From: Thiotrichaceae bacterium
GTDB taxonomy: Bacteria > Pseudomonadota > Gammaproteobacteria > Beggiatoales > Beggiatoaceae
Direction of reading: 5' to 3'
Length of the DNA: 64,000 bases
Assembly: GCA_011391085.1 (NCBI GenBank)
Contig: JAABRD010000012.1
Coordinates: 1-64,000, forward strand
Shown here: one piece after another, positions 9,909 through 18,600 of the stretch
How positions within the stretch are numbered: position 1 is the first letter of the stretch
Layout of the letters: each line of letters opens with the position of its first letter
Made by a program: the position numbers and the translations under genes
The notes under the pieces: model-generated
What the model saw: only the letters and a program-made list of their open reading frames with translations
What the model was told of the DNA's origin: nothing
Database searches by the model: none

Positions 9909-10089
9909 CAAATTTGGGTAGTGATGCAATGTGGGTTCTTTGTCTGAACTCTGATTAGAATGATTTTCAGATGGACTCTGATTAGTCATAGCCTCCTTTC
10001 ATAGCCCTCATTTAATCATCTCAATCAAAGTTCAAGACGAAGAGAAACCGCACGATATTTCACCCAGATTGCATCACTACCCAAATTTG
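9909..10089. mobile_element. MITE-like element copy 1 with 8-bp target duplication
   Basis: The element runs from 9917 to 10081 (165 bp). It starts GGTAGTGATGCAATGTGGGT and ends with the near-exact complement. The flanking 8-mers 9909-9916 and 10082-10089 are both CAAATTTG, a perfect direct repeat expected from transposition. The interior is not coding. Its interior is nearly the reverse complement of the copy at 12829-12993. The GGnnnTG ends and 8-bp duplication resemble those of IS1-type elements, which is inference. Confidence 0.85.
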
Positions 10090-10116
10090 AAAGTGTGGGT
10101 GCCTCCAATGACTGAG

Positions 10117-10295
10117 AATTTTTTGGTAGTGATGCAATGTGGGTGATATGTTTACCCTCACCCCCGGCCCCTCTCCCTACGGGCGTGGGGAGAAAACCAC
10201 TGGTGCCGCCGTTCCCCCCACGCCCGTAGGGAGAGGGGCCGGGGGTGAGGGCAACTCTATGAATATCACCCACATTGCATCACTACCAATTTTTT
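10117..10295. mobile_element. MITE-like element copy 2 carrying an internal GC-rich palindrome
   Basis: The element runs from 10125 to 10287 (163 bp) with the same terminal repeat (GGTAGTGATGCAATGTGGGT). The flanking 8-mers 10117-10124 and 10288-10295 are both AATTTTTT. The interior is unlike copy 1: it holds a long palindrome based on CCCCCGGCCCCTCTCCCTAC, itself a repeat seen again inside the copy at 11541. Confidence 0.85.
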
Positions 10296-10358
10296 GAACA
10301 AAGATAAACCCAAAACTGTGATTCACGCCACCAAATTGTCAGTGCCACACGCAATGTT

Positions 10359-10622
10359 ATGAAATACTCCATTGAACTCAAACCTCAAGCTGTCAAACAT
10401 TTGGGGAAGTTGCCACCATCAGTAAGAGAGAGAATTTTGGCAGGTCTGGACCGGCTGACCGATAATTTGGCCGGCGAGGTTAAACGTTTGACCCATTTTA
10501 CGCCAGAATATCGCCTACGAATTGGAGATTATCGAGTCTTGTTTGAAATCGTTCAACATACGGTCATTATCTATCGTATCTTACATCGTAAAGAATCTTA
10601 CAATAGGAGGAGGCTACCATGA
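10359..10622 (+). CDS. RelE/ParE family toxin
   Basis: This 87-residue basic protein has the RelE pattern: KPQAVKHLGKLP near the start, the central RLTHFTPEYRLRIGDYRVLFEI and the C-terminal segment HTVIIYRILHRKE. RelE relatives cleave mRNA at the ribosome, while ParE relatives poison gyrase; this one looks closer to RelE. Its stop codon overlaps the antitoxin start. The order toxin then antitoxin is the reverse of the commonest arrangement. Confidence 0.88.
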   Translation: MKYSIELKPQAVKHLGKLPPSVRERILAGLDRLTDNLAGEVKRLTHFTPEYRLRIGDYRVLFEIVQHTVIIYRILHRKESYNRRRLP

Positions 10623-10822
10623 TTGAATTACATCCTGAAATTTTAAGCAAACAGGGAAAAAAAGAATTTGCCGTGTTACCTTATGAGGAATACGAATCTC
10701 TGTTAGAATGGCTGGCAGATATAGAAGATTTACTGGAGTTGCGACGTGCCAAACAGAAGGAACAGGACGCACCGACAATGAGTTTGGAGGAAGTAAAGAA
10801 GTTGTTGGGGCAACTAGCGTAG
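10619..10822 (+). CDS. Antitoxin partner of the RelE-type toxin
   Basis: This acidic 67-residue protein contains KKEFAVLPYEEYESLLEWLAD, which resembles the C-terminal part of Phd/YefM-type antitoxins and their short relatives. The start lies within the last codons of the toxin gene, and a strong AGGAGG is at about 10607-10612 inside the toxin reading frame. This favours strong antitoxin translation from the shared mRNA. Confidence 0.8.
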   Translation: MIELHPEILSKQGKKEFAVLPYEEYESLLEWLADIEDLLELRRAKQKEQDAPTMSLEEVKKLLGQLA

Positions 10823-10858
10823 CCAAGTAGGTGCTTGCCATTCCTGTTGTCACATAGA

Positions 10859-10891
10859 CCAGGAGTCCAAAGCGTAACTTTGGACTCCTGG
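10859..10891. terminator. Bidirectional hairpin between convergent genes
   Basis: A perfect 14-bp stem (CCAGGAGTCCAAAG and its complement) with a 5-nt loop lies between the antitoxin gene and the convergent Cys-rich gene. Position and strength suggest a terminator for both, although no long T-run follows on either side. Confidence 0.6.
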
Positions 10892-10898
10892 ATAACCT

Positions 10899-11411
10899 CT
10901 ATTTCAACCCTATCTTCTCCACCACACACATCCTTGCATCCACTAGCCACCATTGGCAACCATACTTCCCACGTTTTTGAGGACAATAGGCGTCGCCCGA
11001 TCTAAGCGGACATAGCGGTTTGCAAGTGGAACACTCTGGTACCGGGAAATGAACCACATCCTTAGCCAATTCAAGGGGAGAAGCGTGCCACTTGCTATAA
11101 ATCGCCTTCGCACACTCGTTACAATCCTTGTAGTACACACGCCACTCCTTCACCTCATTATTTTCCCAATACTGAAGCCCCAACCCACCACTGATGATAA
11201 TGGTGGGCCAGTTATCTATACGTTTGAGTTTTTCTGCCGCAGGGGCCGCATCTTCCACTGCGAAGACGGCCTTGAACGCCTTCACGGTCCTAGTTTTATG
11301 TTCATCAAAGTCTTTGGGGTCGAGAACGCGAATGGGTTCACCGTCTTTCTCGATGACGTTAGCAGTCCCTTGTTTCAATATTTTCCCAAGATAAGATTTA
11401 AAAAATTCCAT
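10899..11411 (-). CDS. Cysteine-rich protein of unknown function
   Basis: I do not recognise this 170-residue protein. The N-terminal half is mixed alpha/beta-like without a known motif. The C-terminal 75 residues hold eight or more cysteines, in CNEC, CSTCKPLC, a lone Cys in DAYCPQKRGKYGC and a final MCVVEK. That spacing suggests metal (zinc or Fe-S) binding rather than secretion, as there is no signal peptide. A GAGG sequence about 9 nt before the ATG supports the start. It stands alone between repeats, convergent with the toxin-antitoxin pair. Confidence 0.75.
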   Translation of the reverse strand: MEFFKSYLGKILKQGTANVIEKDGEPIRVLDPKDFDEHKTRTVKAFKAVFAVEDAAPAAEKLKRIDNWPTIIISGGLGLQYWENNEVKEWRVYYKDCNECAKAIYSKWHASPLELAKDVVHFPVPECSTCKPLCPLRSGDAYCPQKRGKYGCQWWLVDARMCVVEKIGLK

Positions 11412-11540
11412 ATTGATGACCTCTACAAGTTAACAATGGTATCAAATCCAGGCGTCTAAAGCGTCGCGTTGGATTCCTGTATAAATAACGTATGACTCCA
11501 CATTTCTCGTCTGGTCTCCACCCACTTCGCCATCTGATTT

Positions 11541-11638
11541 GGGGTAGTGATGCAATGTGGGTGATATGTTTCCCCACGCCCGTAGGGAGAGGGGCCGAGG
11601 GGTGAGGGAAAACATATCACCCACATTGCATCACTACC
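11541..11638. mobile_element. MITE-like element copy 3, short form
   Basis: This 98-bp element has terminal repeats GGTAGTGATGCAATGTGGGT and its complement. The interior CACGCCCGTAGGGAGAGGGG is shared with copy 2. The flanking 8-mers (TGATTTGG and CAGGTGCG) do not match, so the target duplication is lost or the copy arose by internal deletion or recombination. Confidence 0.75.
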
Positions 11639-11678
11639 CAGGTGCGTGGGACGCACCCTACCTTAACTTAATGGCAAA

Positions 11679-12806
11679 TTACAACAATTTCTCCACAATC
11701 CGTTGATAAACCACCGCCAACTTTTCTAAATCATCAATACTCACACATTCGTTGACCTTGTGAATCGTGGCATTCAGAGGACCGATTTCAATGACTTGTG
11801 CCCCCGTCGGGGCAATAAAACGTCCATCCGAAGTGCCGCCTGACGTGGATAGTTGAGTATCATAACCACATACCTCCAAAATCGCTTGTTGAGTGGCCTC
11901 CAATAACTTCCCGCCAGCAGTTAAAAAGGGAGAACCAGAGTGTCGCCAAGTCAAGTCATATTTGAGAGAATATTCATCTAATAACGTCGTCACCCAATTT
12001 TGTAATTGAGTATGCGTCACTTCCGTGCTATAACGAAAGTTAAAGAGAACTTCCAAGTCACCTGGTATCACATTGTCAGCCCCCGTGCCAGCATGAACAT
12101 TGGAAACTTGAAAGCTGGTCGGTGGGAAGAAGGCATTACCGCGGTCCCATTCGATTTGACAGAGACGCTGTAACACGGGGGCAAAGCGGTGAATGGGGTT
12201 GTCGGCAAGATGTGGATAAGCGACATGACCTTGAACCCCATGAATGGTCAGCAACCCATTGAGGGAACCGCGCCGGCCATTTTTGACCAGGTCTCCTAAA
12301 CGCGCTTGACTAGAGGGTTCACCGACCACACACCAATCTATTTTTTGATCCGTCTGTTGCAAATAGTCAACCACTTTAACCGTTCCCTCTGTCGCCTCTC
12401 CCTCCTCATCACTGGTCAATAAAATGCCTAACCTACCTGGGTGGTCAGGATGGTCGGTGACAAAACGTTCACAAGCGGTTATCATGGCAGCGAGACTACC
12501 TTTCATATCCGCTGCCCCGCGTCCATATAACAGACCCTCTTGAAGAGTGGGCGCGAAGGGAGGGAAACGCCAGGCAGTCAAAGGGCCAGGTGGAACAACA
12601 TCGGTATGTCCTGCCAAGACCAGGAGGGGAGAAGCAGAGTGGCCATGAGTGGCCCATAAATTTTTCACTTTTCCAAACGGTAGATGTTCAATGGAGAAGC
12701 CCAGTGATTGTAAACGTTCGGCCAGAAAGGGTTGACAACCCGCATCGTCAGGCGTGACCGAAGGTCGACGGATAAGTTCAATGGCAAGGTGTAAGGTGGT
12801 GGACAT
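11679..12806 (-). CDS. dapE: Succinyl-diaminopimelate desuccinylase
   Basis: This metallo-hydrolase releases L,L-diaminopimelate from its N-succinyl form, in the lysine and peptidoglycan precursor pathway. M20-family metal ligands are visible in [21 protein letters not shown] and [12 protein letters not shown], and the C-terminal signature GGTSDGRF is present. The 375-residue length is typical. lysC, the entry enzyme of the pathway, is also in this window at 34431 but not in an operon with it. Confidence 0.96.
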   Translation of the reverse strand: MSTTLHLAIELIRRPSVTPDDAGCQPFLAERLQSLGFSIEHLPFGKVKNLWATHGHSASPLLVLAGHTDVVPPGPLTAWRFPPFAPTLQEGLLYGRGAADMKGSLAAMITACERFVTDHPDHPGRLGILLTSDEEGEATEGTVKVVDYLQQTDQKIDWCVVGEPSSQARLGDLVKNGRRGSLNGLLTIHGVQGHVAYPHLADNPIHRFAPVLQRLCQIEWDRGNAFFPPTSFQVSNVHAGTGADNVIPGDLEVLFNFRYSTEVTHTQLQNWVTTLLDEYSLKYDLTWRHSGSPFLTAGGKLLEATQQAILEVCGYDTQLSTSGGTSDGRFIAPTGAQVIEIGPLNATIHKVNECVSIDDLEKLAVVYQRIVEKLL

Positions 12807-12820
12807 GGTAGTTTGTGGTT

Positions 12821-13001
12821 AGAAATAGGGTAGTGATGCAATCTGGGTGAAATATCGAGAGGTTTCTCTTCGGTCTGGAACTCTGATTGAGATGATTAAA
12901 TGAGGACTCTGAACGGAGGCTTGACTGATCATAGTCCATCTGAAAATCATTCTAATCAAAGTTCAGACAGAGAACCCACATTGCATCACTACCAGAAATA
13001 G
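12821..13001. mobile_element. MITE-like element copy 4 with 8-bp target duplication
   Basis: The element runs from 12829 to 12993 (165 bp) between GGTAGTGATGCAATCTGGGT and its complement. The 8-mers 12821-12828 and 12994-13001 are both AGAAATAG. The interior is the near reverse complement of copy 1, so these two inserted in opposite orientation about 2.9 kb apart. It lies just upstream of the dapE start. Confidence 0.85.
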
Positions 13002-13012
13002 TAGCGTCTCCC

Positions 13013-13079
13013 TCCGGCTAAAGCCTCTAGTCCGATAATGGAACAACGCGGGACTAGAGGCTTTAGCCGGTGGGGGGAG
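13013..13079. repeat. REP-like palindrome (CCGGCTAAAGCCTCTAGTCC)
   Basis: A perfect inverted pair of the GGCTAAAGCCTC family brackets a 19-bp core. It lies downstream of the ppiC-type gene on the minus strand and could act as its transcript end. Confidence 0.75.
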
Positions 13080-13130
13080 AACAGGTTTCCTAAACCTTCC
13101 TGTTTAAAAAACCTAACGTGTGCCAAACGA

Positions 13131-13964
13131 TTACGGAGAAGTCTTAGGCGCCTCTAAAGCCTTTTCCTTGACAAAGGAAACCTTGGCGTCTGTTCTCAAC
13201 TCTTTGAAATAATCTTGCATCTGTTGATTCTGCAAAGCGGCCCTGATTCTCTCCTTGATCGTGTCAAAGGGAGGGAACTGCATGTCACGAATGTCGTCAA
13301 CCACAATAACATGCCAACCAAATTCAGTTTTGATCGGGGCCGGGGCAAGTTCGCCCTTCTTGAGTTTCTCCATAGCGGCCGCGAAGTTAGTAATCACTTT
13401 TTGGTGGCTGACCCAACCTAAGTCGCCTCCATTTTTGGCAGACTCAGGGTCGGTGGATTTAGCTTTGGCCAAGTCCGCGAAAGTTTTGCCATTTTTCAAG
13501 TCAGCGAGAATGGCGTTGGCCTCCTCTTCCGTGGCCACCAAAATGTGACGCACCTTGTATTCTTTAGGCGCATTCGCGGCACGTTGATCGTACTCTTTTT
13601 TCAAAGTGGCATCGTCAATTGGATGTTTGTCCAGATAGTCCTGTAATGCCAATGACATCAACAGTTCACCACGCAACTCAGCCATCTTTTGGGTAAACGC
13701 GGGGACTTTGTCGAAACCTTGACGAAGTGCTTGTTGACGAATGAGTTCACGGTTAACCAGTTCTTCTAAAACGGTTTGTTCATCGGGGGCCGATTTGCCA
13801 CTGGTTTGTTCATTGCGGGATTTTAGGTAGTTGTCATACTCTTGTTGAGTAATCGTTTGGTCATTGACCGTCGCCACTGGGTCAGTGGGACTGGCGGCCT
13901 GGGCCTGGACAAGAAATGCGCAGGACAGTAAGCAACAGGTTTGGATAACAGGTTTTAGCATCAT
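13131..13964 (-). CDS. PpiC/parvulin-type peptidyl-prolyl isomerase, exported
   Basis: This periplasmic folding factor catalyses proline cis-trans isomerisation. The hydrophobic N terminus up to VQAQA (about residue 23) is a Sec signal peptide. A SurA-N-like helical region follows (about 28-130), then one parvulin domain (about 135-235) with KVRHILVATEEEA and SAKNGGDLGWV. The 277-residue length fits the single-domain PrsA/PpiC class rather than SurA, which has two domains. It follows yciI and bolA on the same strand with a gap of about 100 bp. Confidence 0.92.
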   Translation of the reverse strand: MMLKPVIQTCCLLSCAFLVQAQAASPTDPVATVNDQTITQQEYDNYLKSRNEQTSGKSAPDEQTVLEELVNRELIRQQALRQGFDKVPAFTQKMAELRGELLMSLALQDYLDKHPIDDATLKKEYDQRAANAPKEYKVRHILVATEEEANAILADLKNGKTFADLAKAKSTDPESAKNGGDLGWVSHQKVITNFAAAMEKLKKGELAPAPIKTEFGWHVIVVDDIRDMQFPPFDTIKERIRAALQNQQMQDYFKELRTDAKVSFVKEKALEAPKTSP

Positions 13965-14067
13965 AATAGTTCCCTAGTAAGTTGGGGGTTGAGGTTGTAA
14001 AGTAAACTCCGGGAGACGACAGAAACTCAGTCAGAAACTCAGTTTCTTCGACGTTGTTACGTCAGAC

Positions 14068-14334
14068 CTATTCTGGCGTCTGTGCCTGAATACTCAAAGC
14101 ATGGATCGCAGTGTTCATTAAATCACCCAACGCATTATATACTAACCGGTGCCTTTGTACTAGAGTCAAGCCCACAAATTGAAGACTGACCACCGTGATA
14201 GAGAAATGCGCCGCCCCATCTGCGGCCCGATGTCCTGCATGTTCACGACTTTGATCCAGTATTTCTAAATGCGTCGGATTCAGTGCCGTGGTCAAGCGTG
14301 CCTTAACCAAATCAATCGTTTTCATCTCAGTCAT
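14068..14334 (-). CDS. bolA: BolA family protein
   Basis: This small alpha/beta protein works with monothiol glutaredoxins in Fe-S cluster handling and has been linked to stress morphology. The 88 residues include HAGHRAADGAAHFSI, where the conserved His residues lie, and RHRLVYNAL, the helix-turn signature. The ATG follows directly after the yciI stop, so the two are translationally coupled. The yciI-bolA-parvulin order is frequent in proteobacteria. Confidence 0.92.
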   Translation of the reverse strand: MTEMKTIDLVKARLTTALNPTHLEILDQSREHAGHRAADGAAHFSITVVSLQFVGLTLVQRHRLVYNALGDLMNTAIHALSIQAQTPE

Positions 14335-14634
14335 TTACGGTAACACCTTTTTAAAGGGTTTCACAGTGACACGGGCATAAACACCCGCTTCTTTATACGG
14401 ATCGGCATCGGCCCAAGTTTGGGCTTCTGAGAGTGAGGGAAATTCAGCAACGATGAGGCTCCCTGTGAAACCTGCGGGGCCTGGGTCGGTGGCGTCAATA
14501 GCAGGGTGAGGACCTGCTAATATCAAGCGTCCTTGGGCTTTGAGGAGGTCCAATCGCGCCACGTGGGCAGGCCGAGTTTTAAGGCGGTCTTCTAAACTAT
14601 GAGGAACGTCTTCTGCAATGATGGCGTATAACAT
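14335..14634 (-). CDS. yciI: YciI-like protein
   Basis: This 99-residue protein matches E. coli YciI over its whole length, including [24 protein letters not shown] near the middle and [13 protein letters not shown] at the end. The family has a ferredoxin-like fold with a conserved His-Asp pair; its reaction is not well established. I chose the start MLYAII because it matches the family; a longer reading frame begins 48 nt upstream. It is coupled to bolA. Confidence 0.92.
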   Translation of the reverse strand: MLYAIIAEDVPHSLEDRLKTRPAHVARLDLLKAQGRLILAGPHPAIDATDPGPAGFTGSLIVAEFPSLSEAQTWADADPYKEAGVYARVTVKPFKKVLP

Positions 14635-14689
14635 ATTTATTTGGGATTTTCTGGGAGTGAACGAAATAATGAATAATGACAAAACCAGG

Positions 14690-14965
14690 GTGGATTAGAG
14701 GCGGAAGCCGGGAGTCGTGCCCCTGCCACCGGCTGAAGCCTCTAATCCACCATGATTATTTCATTAAATCTCTACGGTGGACTAGAGGCTTCAGCCGGTG
14801 GCAAGGGCACGATTTCTATTCTACCTCCGTCACCACCGCCGGATCAATAATAAGTACCCGTGCATAACAAATCTGGTATTTCATGTAGGGTGGTTTTCGT
14901 TGCGCGTATTCACCAACATAGAGAACGGCTGGTGGATACGCTACGCTTAATCCACCCTACTCCGT
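14690..14965. repeat. REP-like palindromes of two families
   Basis: An inverted pair of GAGGCTTCAGCCGGTGGC-type repeats lies at about 14694-14815, the same block as at 40455-40588. A second palindrome at 14886-14962 contains GTAGGGTGG and ACGCTTAATCCACCCTAC, a family repeated at 33990 and 35840. I see no gene between yciI and the start at 15691. Confidence 0.75.
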
Positions 14966-15018
14966 CATTTAAGCATAAATAATGGATGATAGTCATGCCG
15001 TAGGACGTGAGAAACTTT

Positions 15019-15238
15019 GACCCGTCTCGGGTCACGGGCTGACCCGTCTTGGGTCACGGGCTGACCCGTCTCGGGTCACGGGCTGACCCGTCTTGGGTCA
15101 CGGGCTGACCCGTCTTGGGTCACGGGCTGACCCGTCTCGGGTCACGGGCTGACCCGTCTCGGGTCACGGGCTGACCCGTCTCGGGTCACGGGCTGACCCG
15201 TCTCGGGTCACGGGCTGACCCGTCTCGAGTCACGGCGT
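15019..15238. repeat. Tandem array, ten 22-bp units
   Basis: Ten head-to-tail units of GACCCGTCTCGGGTCACGGG plus CT are present with no spacers. Units differ mainly by C/T at one loop position (TCTC or TCTT), and the last unit is degenerate. Each unit contains a small hairpin GACCCG-TCT-CGGGTC, so the array is a string of identical stem-loops. No gene overlaps it. Confidence 0.95.
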
Positions 15239-15339
15239 GAGTGGAACAGACTTCAATATTAATATGTATTTAATCTACTCCATTACTTTTTTAGTAGTAA
15301 TCCGACCATACCAAAAAAGTGTCCTAAATACTGAGGAAT

Positions 15340-15455
15340 AATCTCTCGTTCTCTCGTTCCCACGCGCCAGCGTGGGAATGCGGGGCTTCCGCGCCAGCGT
15401 CCCGTTCCCGCCATGCTGGCGCGTGGGAACGAGACAGCGTGGGAACGAGACATGG
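15340..15455. repeat. CGTTCCCACGC palindromic repeat
   Basis: Inverted copies of TCTCGTTCCCACGCGCCAGC surround a core of GCGCCAGCGTCCCGTTCCCGCC. The same family is at 21895-21965 and 63010-63103. Confidence 0.75.
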
Positions 15456-15690
15456 GTGGGTGATGATTGTAAAATGTAAAATGGGTGTCCAAAACCGGTT
15501 TTGGACGCCGGTGGTCAGTGGTTGCGCATAAAACATTTTATCTATAAACTATATCAACTTCTATACATGCCAAACGGTGATTGGCCTTCTCTCCATTTTT
15601 CACGCATAATTATATCCGTCCAATTGAGGTTGAGGCAGGCTATGAATCCATTTTTTAACTTGATTGAATCATTTTCAGGAAAATCCTTAT

Positions 15691-18600
15691 ATGCGTATCT
15701 TAAACAATCCATCGGATCGGCCAATCTCTTGGTCTTCCGCGATTTTCAACGTGCTACTCGCCCTCTGGATGATGGGCTTTGGTGGCCAGGCGTTGGCGCA
15801 GTTGAAAACCAATGCGCTGGCCTTTGATGGGATAGATGATAAAGTCGTTTTATCGATCTTCAATAATGCCCCCTCAGGAGGTTCTGCCCGTACCATTGAG
15901 GCGTGGATTAAGACCACAGCCTCTAGTAACACGTTGTTCGCTTATGGTACTAACCATCTCTACAAAGCGGTTAATCTTTTGGTGAACACTGGTGTTTACT
16001 TTGATAGTAGTGACTCTGCGGTATCTTGGACTGCCGGCACCCCGCTGAATGATGGGCAATGGCATCATGTTGCCTGGGTTTATCCCGGCGGGGTTGGGTT
16101 GCAAAATTCACTGGTGTATGCGGATGGTGTTTTGATGACGGTCAATAGCACTTATCACGGCACTACACCCCTAAGCACTACAACGGGAATCCAACCTCAT
16201 TTGGGTGACCTCGTGAATGGCGAAATAGACGACCTACGCCTCTGGAATGTCGCCCGCACTCAAACTGAGATTCAGGCGAATAAAGAAGTGGAGTTAACTG
16301 GCGCAGAACCTGGTTTAGTCGCTTATTACAAATTTAACCAGTGTTCAGGAACCCTGTTGCCAGACCTCACCGTGAATAATAATGACGGTACATTGACCAA
16401 TATGACTGGCACTGAATGGACTGGATGTCCCGCGCCAATGTCTGCCACCAATGTCACGACCACCGGCTTTACGGCCACTTGGAAGGCCGTTAATGGGGCT
16501 ACCAAGTATCGAATAGATGTGGGCGATGCGTCTTTCAGTACCCTCGTCGCTTCCAATATTGATGCGGGGAGTGGCACGTCATTTGATGTCACGGGTCTCA
16601 GTCTGACACCAGGGACGCCTTATTACTACCGGATGCGGGTGGAGATGGGGGCTTGGACCAGTCCCAATTCGGCGTCGTCGGTGATGTTGTCTCCTGGCAA
16701 TGTGCTGAGTCTTGGCGGGGCTAGTCAGTATGTGCAGATGAATGATGTCAATTTGGGCACTGCTGATTTTACAGTAGAAGGGTGGATCAAGCCAAATGTT
16801 CTCACTGGTTATATTTATTCTACTCGCACCACTGAAACTGGTGCCCCAGGGAATTGGTTTATTGTTCACTTAAAGACGTTTGAATTGGCCAATTGTGCCT
16901 CTTCGTATTTAGCCATATCAGGTAACTTTACTCCAACCGTTGGAGTCTGGTATCACTTTGCCATAGTGAGAAATCCAACCACCATCACACTCTATTTCAA
17001 TGGTGTTCTGGATAAACAAGTTGCCGATAATGCCTCTTTGCGGAATCTTACCACGAACAATGTGACGCGATTCGGCGGAAATCCTTCCCAAAACGTGGGA
17101 TGGTATAACGGACAGATAGATGAATTTCGTGTTTGGAATGTGGCCCGTACCCAGACGGAGATTCAAAGCAACCTGTACAAAACCCTGGCTGGCAACGAAG
17201 CGGGGTTGGTTGCTTATTACAATTTTGACCGACCTTCAGGTACTTTTTTACCTGATGTGACGGGGCATGGACATAATGGTACGTTGGTCAATGGACCCAC
17301 TTGGACTTCCACCACTTGGAATTATGGTTATCCTTATATCCTCACCGGTGTCGCTTCTGCAATAACTGACCTGAGTGCCTCTGTGGGTGGCAATGTGGTA
17401 AGCGATGGGATTCCGTCTTTGTCGGCCAGCGGTATATGTTATGGCACCGGCGCCAGTCCCACGACGCCTTGTACCACGGATGGGGCGACCTTGGGGACCT
17501 TTACCAGTGCTTTGACGGGGTTGACTCCGAATACGTTGTATCATGTACGAGAGTATGCTACCAACGCCCGTGCCACGGTCTATGGCAATGAGGTGACCTT
17601 TACCACCTTGATGGGCAATCAAGTCATCGTCTTCTCACCGCCTACCAGTGCGACTTACGGTGACGCCCCCTTAACGTTAACTGCAACAGGAGGAAATTCG
17701 GGTAATCCCGTGACGTTCACTAGCACGACCACGAGTGTTTGCACCACGGGGGGAACGAATGGGGCAATGTTGACGATTGTGGGGGCCGGAACTTGCAATG
17801 TGACGGCCAATCAGGCGGGCAATAGTGATTACAATCCAGCGACGCCAGTCAATGGTAGTCTCCTCATTAGTAAAGCTAACCAAACGATTAATTTCACCCT
17901 GCCCACCAGTGTGACTTACTCGCCCAATGGTACTGTTCCTTTGAGTTATAACAGTACCTCTGGGTTAACCGTAACACTTGCCAACCTCACTCCAGATGTT
18001 TGTACCATCAGTGGCACTACGTTGACTCTTCCGAGTGCGGGCACTTGCACCGTGATGGCTAATCAAGCGGGTAACATTAACTATAATGCGGCGCCGTCAG
18101 TGAGTCGCACTCTCACTATTAATCTGGCTAACCAGGTTATCTCCTTCACGCTTCCTACCAGTGCTACTTATGGCAACGCTTCCTTAACCTTAACTGCCGC
18201 AGGCGGAGGTTCTGGAAATCCTGTGACGTTCACTAGCACGACCACGAATGTTTGCACCACGGGAGGAACGAATAGGGCAACGTTGACGATTGTGAATGCT
18301 GGGACTTGTACGGTCACGGCTAATCAGTTGGGAAATGGGAATTACCAGGCGGCGGCGTCTGTCAGTCGGAGTCTTAGCGTCAATCCTGCTAGTCAAACTA
18401 TCTTCTTCACTCCACTGATGGCGGCGGCTATTGGGGATGGTCCTTTGACTTTGACGGCCTCTGCTACGTCAGGATTACCCGTCACGTTCACCAGTCTCAC
18501 CCCCGGCGTGTGTATGGTGAATGGCACTCAGTTGTTCATCCTCAATGCTGGTGCTTGCACTGTCACTGCGGATCAACAGGGCAATGCGAATTATCAAGCG

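Noticed and set aside
11541-11638. Target-site duplication for MITE copy 3
   Set aside because: The flanks TGATTTGG and CAGGTGCG do not match; only the inverted ends support this copy.
15019-15238. Possible CRISPR array
   Set aside because: Units are contiguous 22-bp repeats with no variable spacers, and no cas gene is present.
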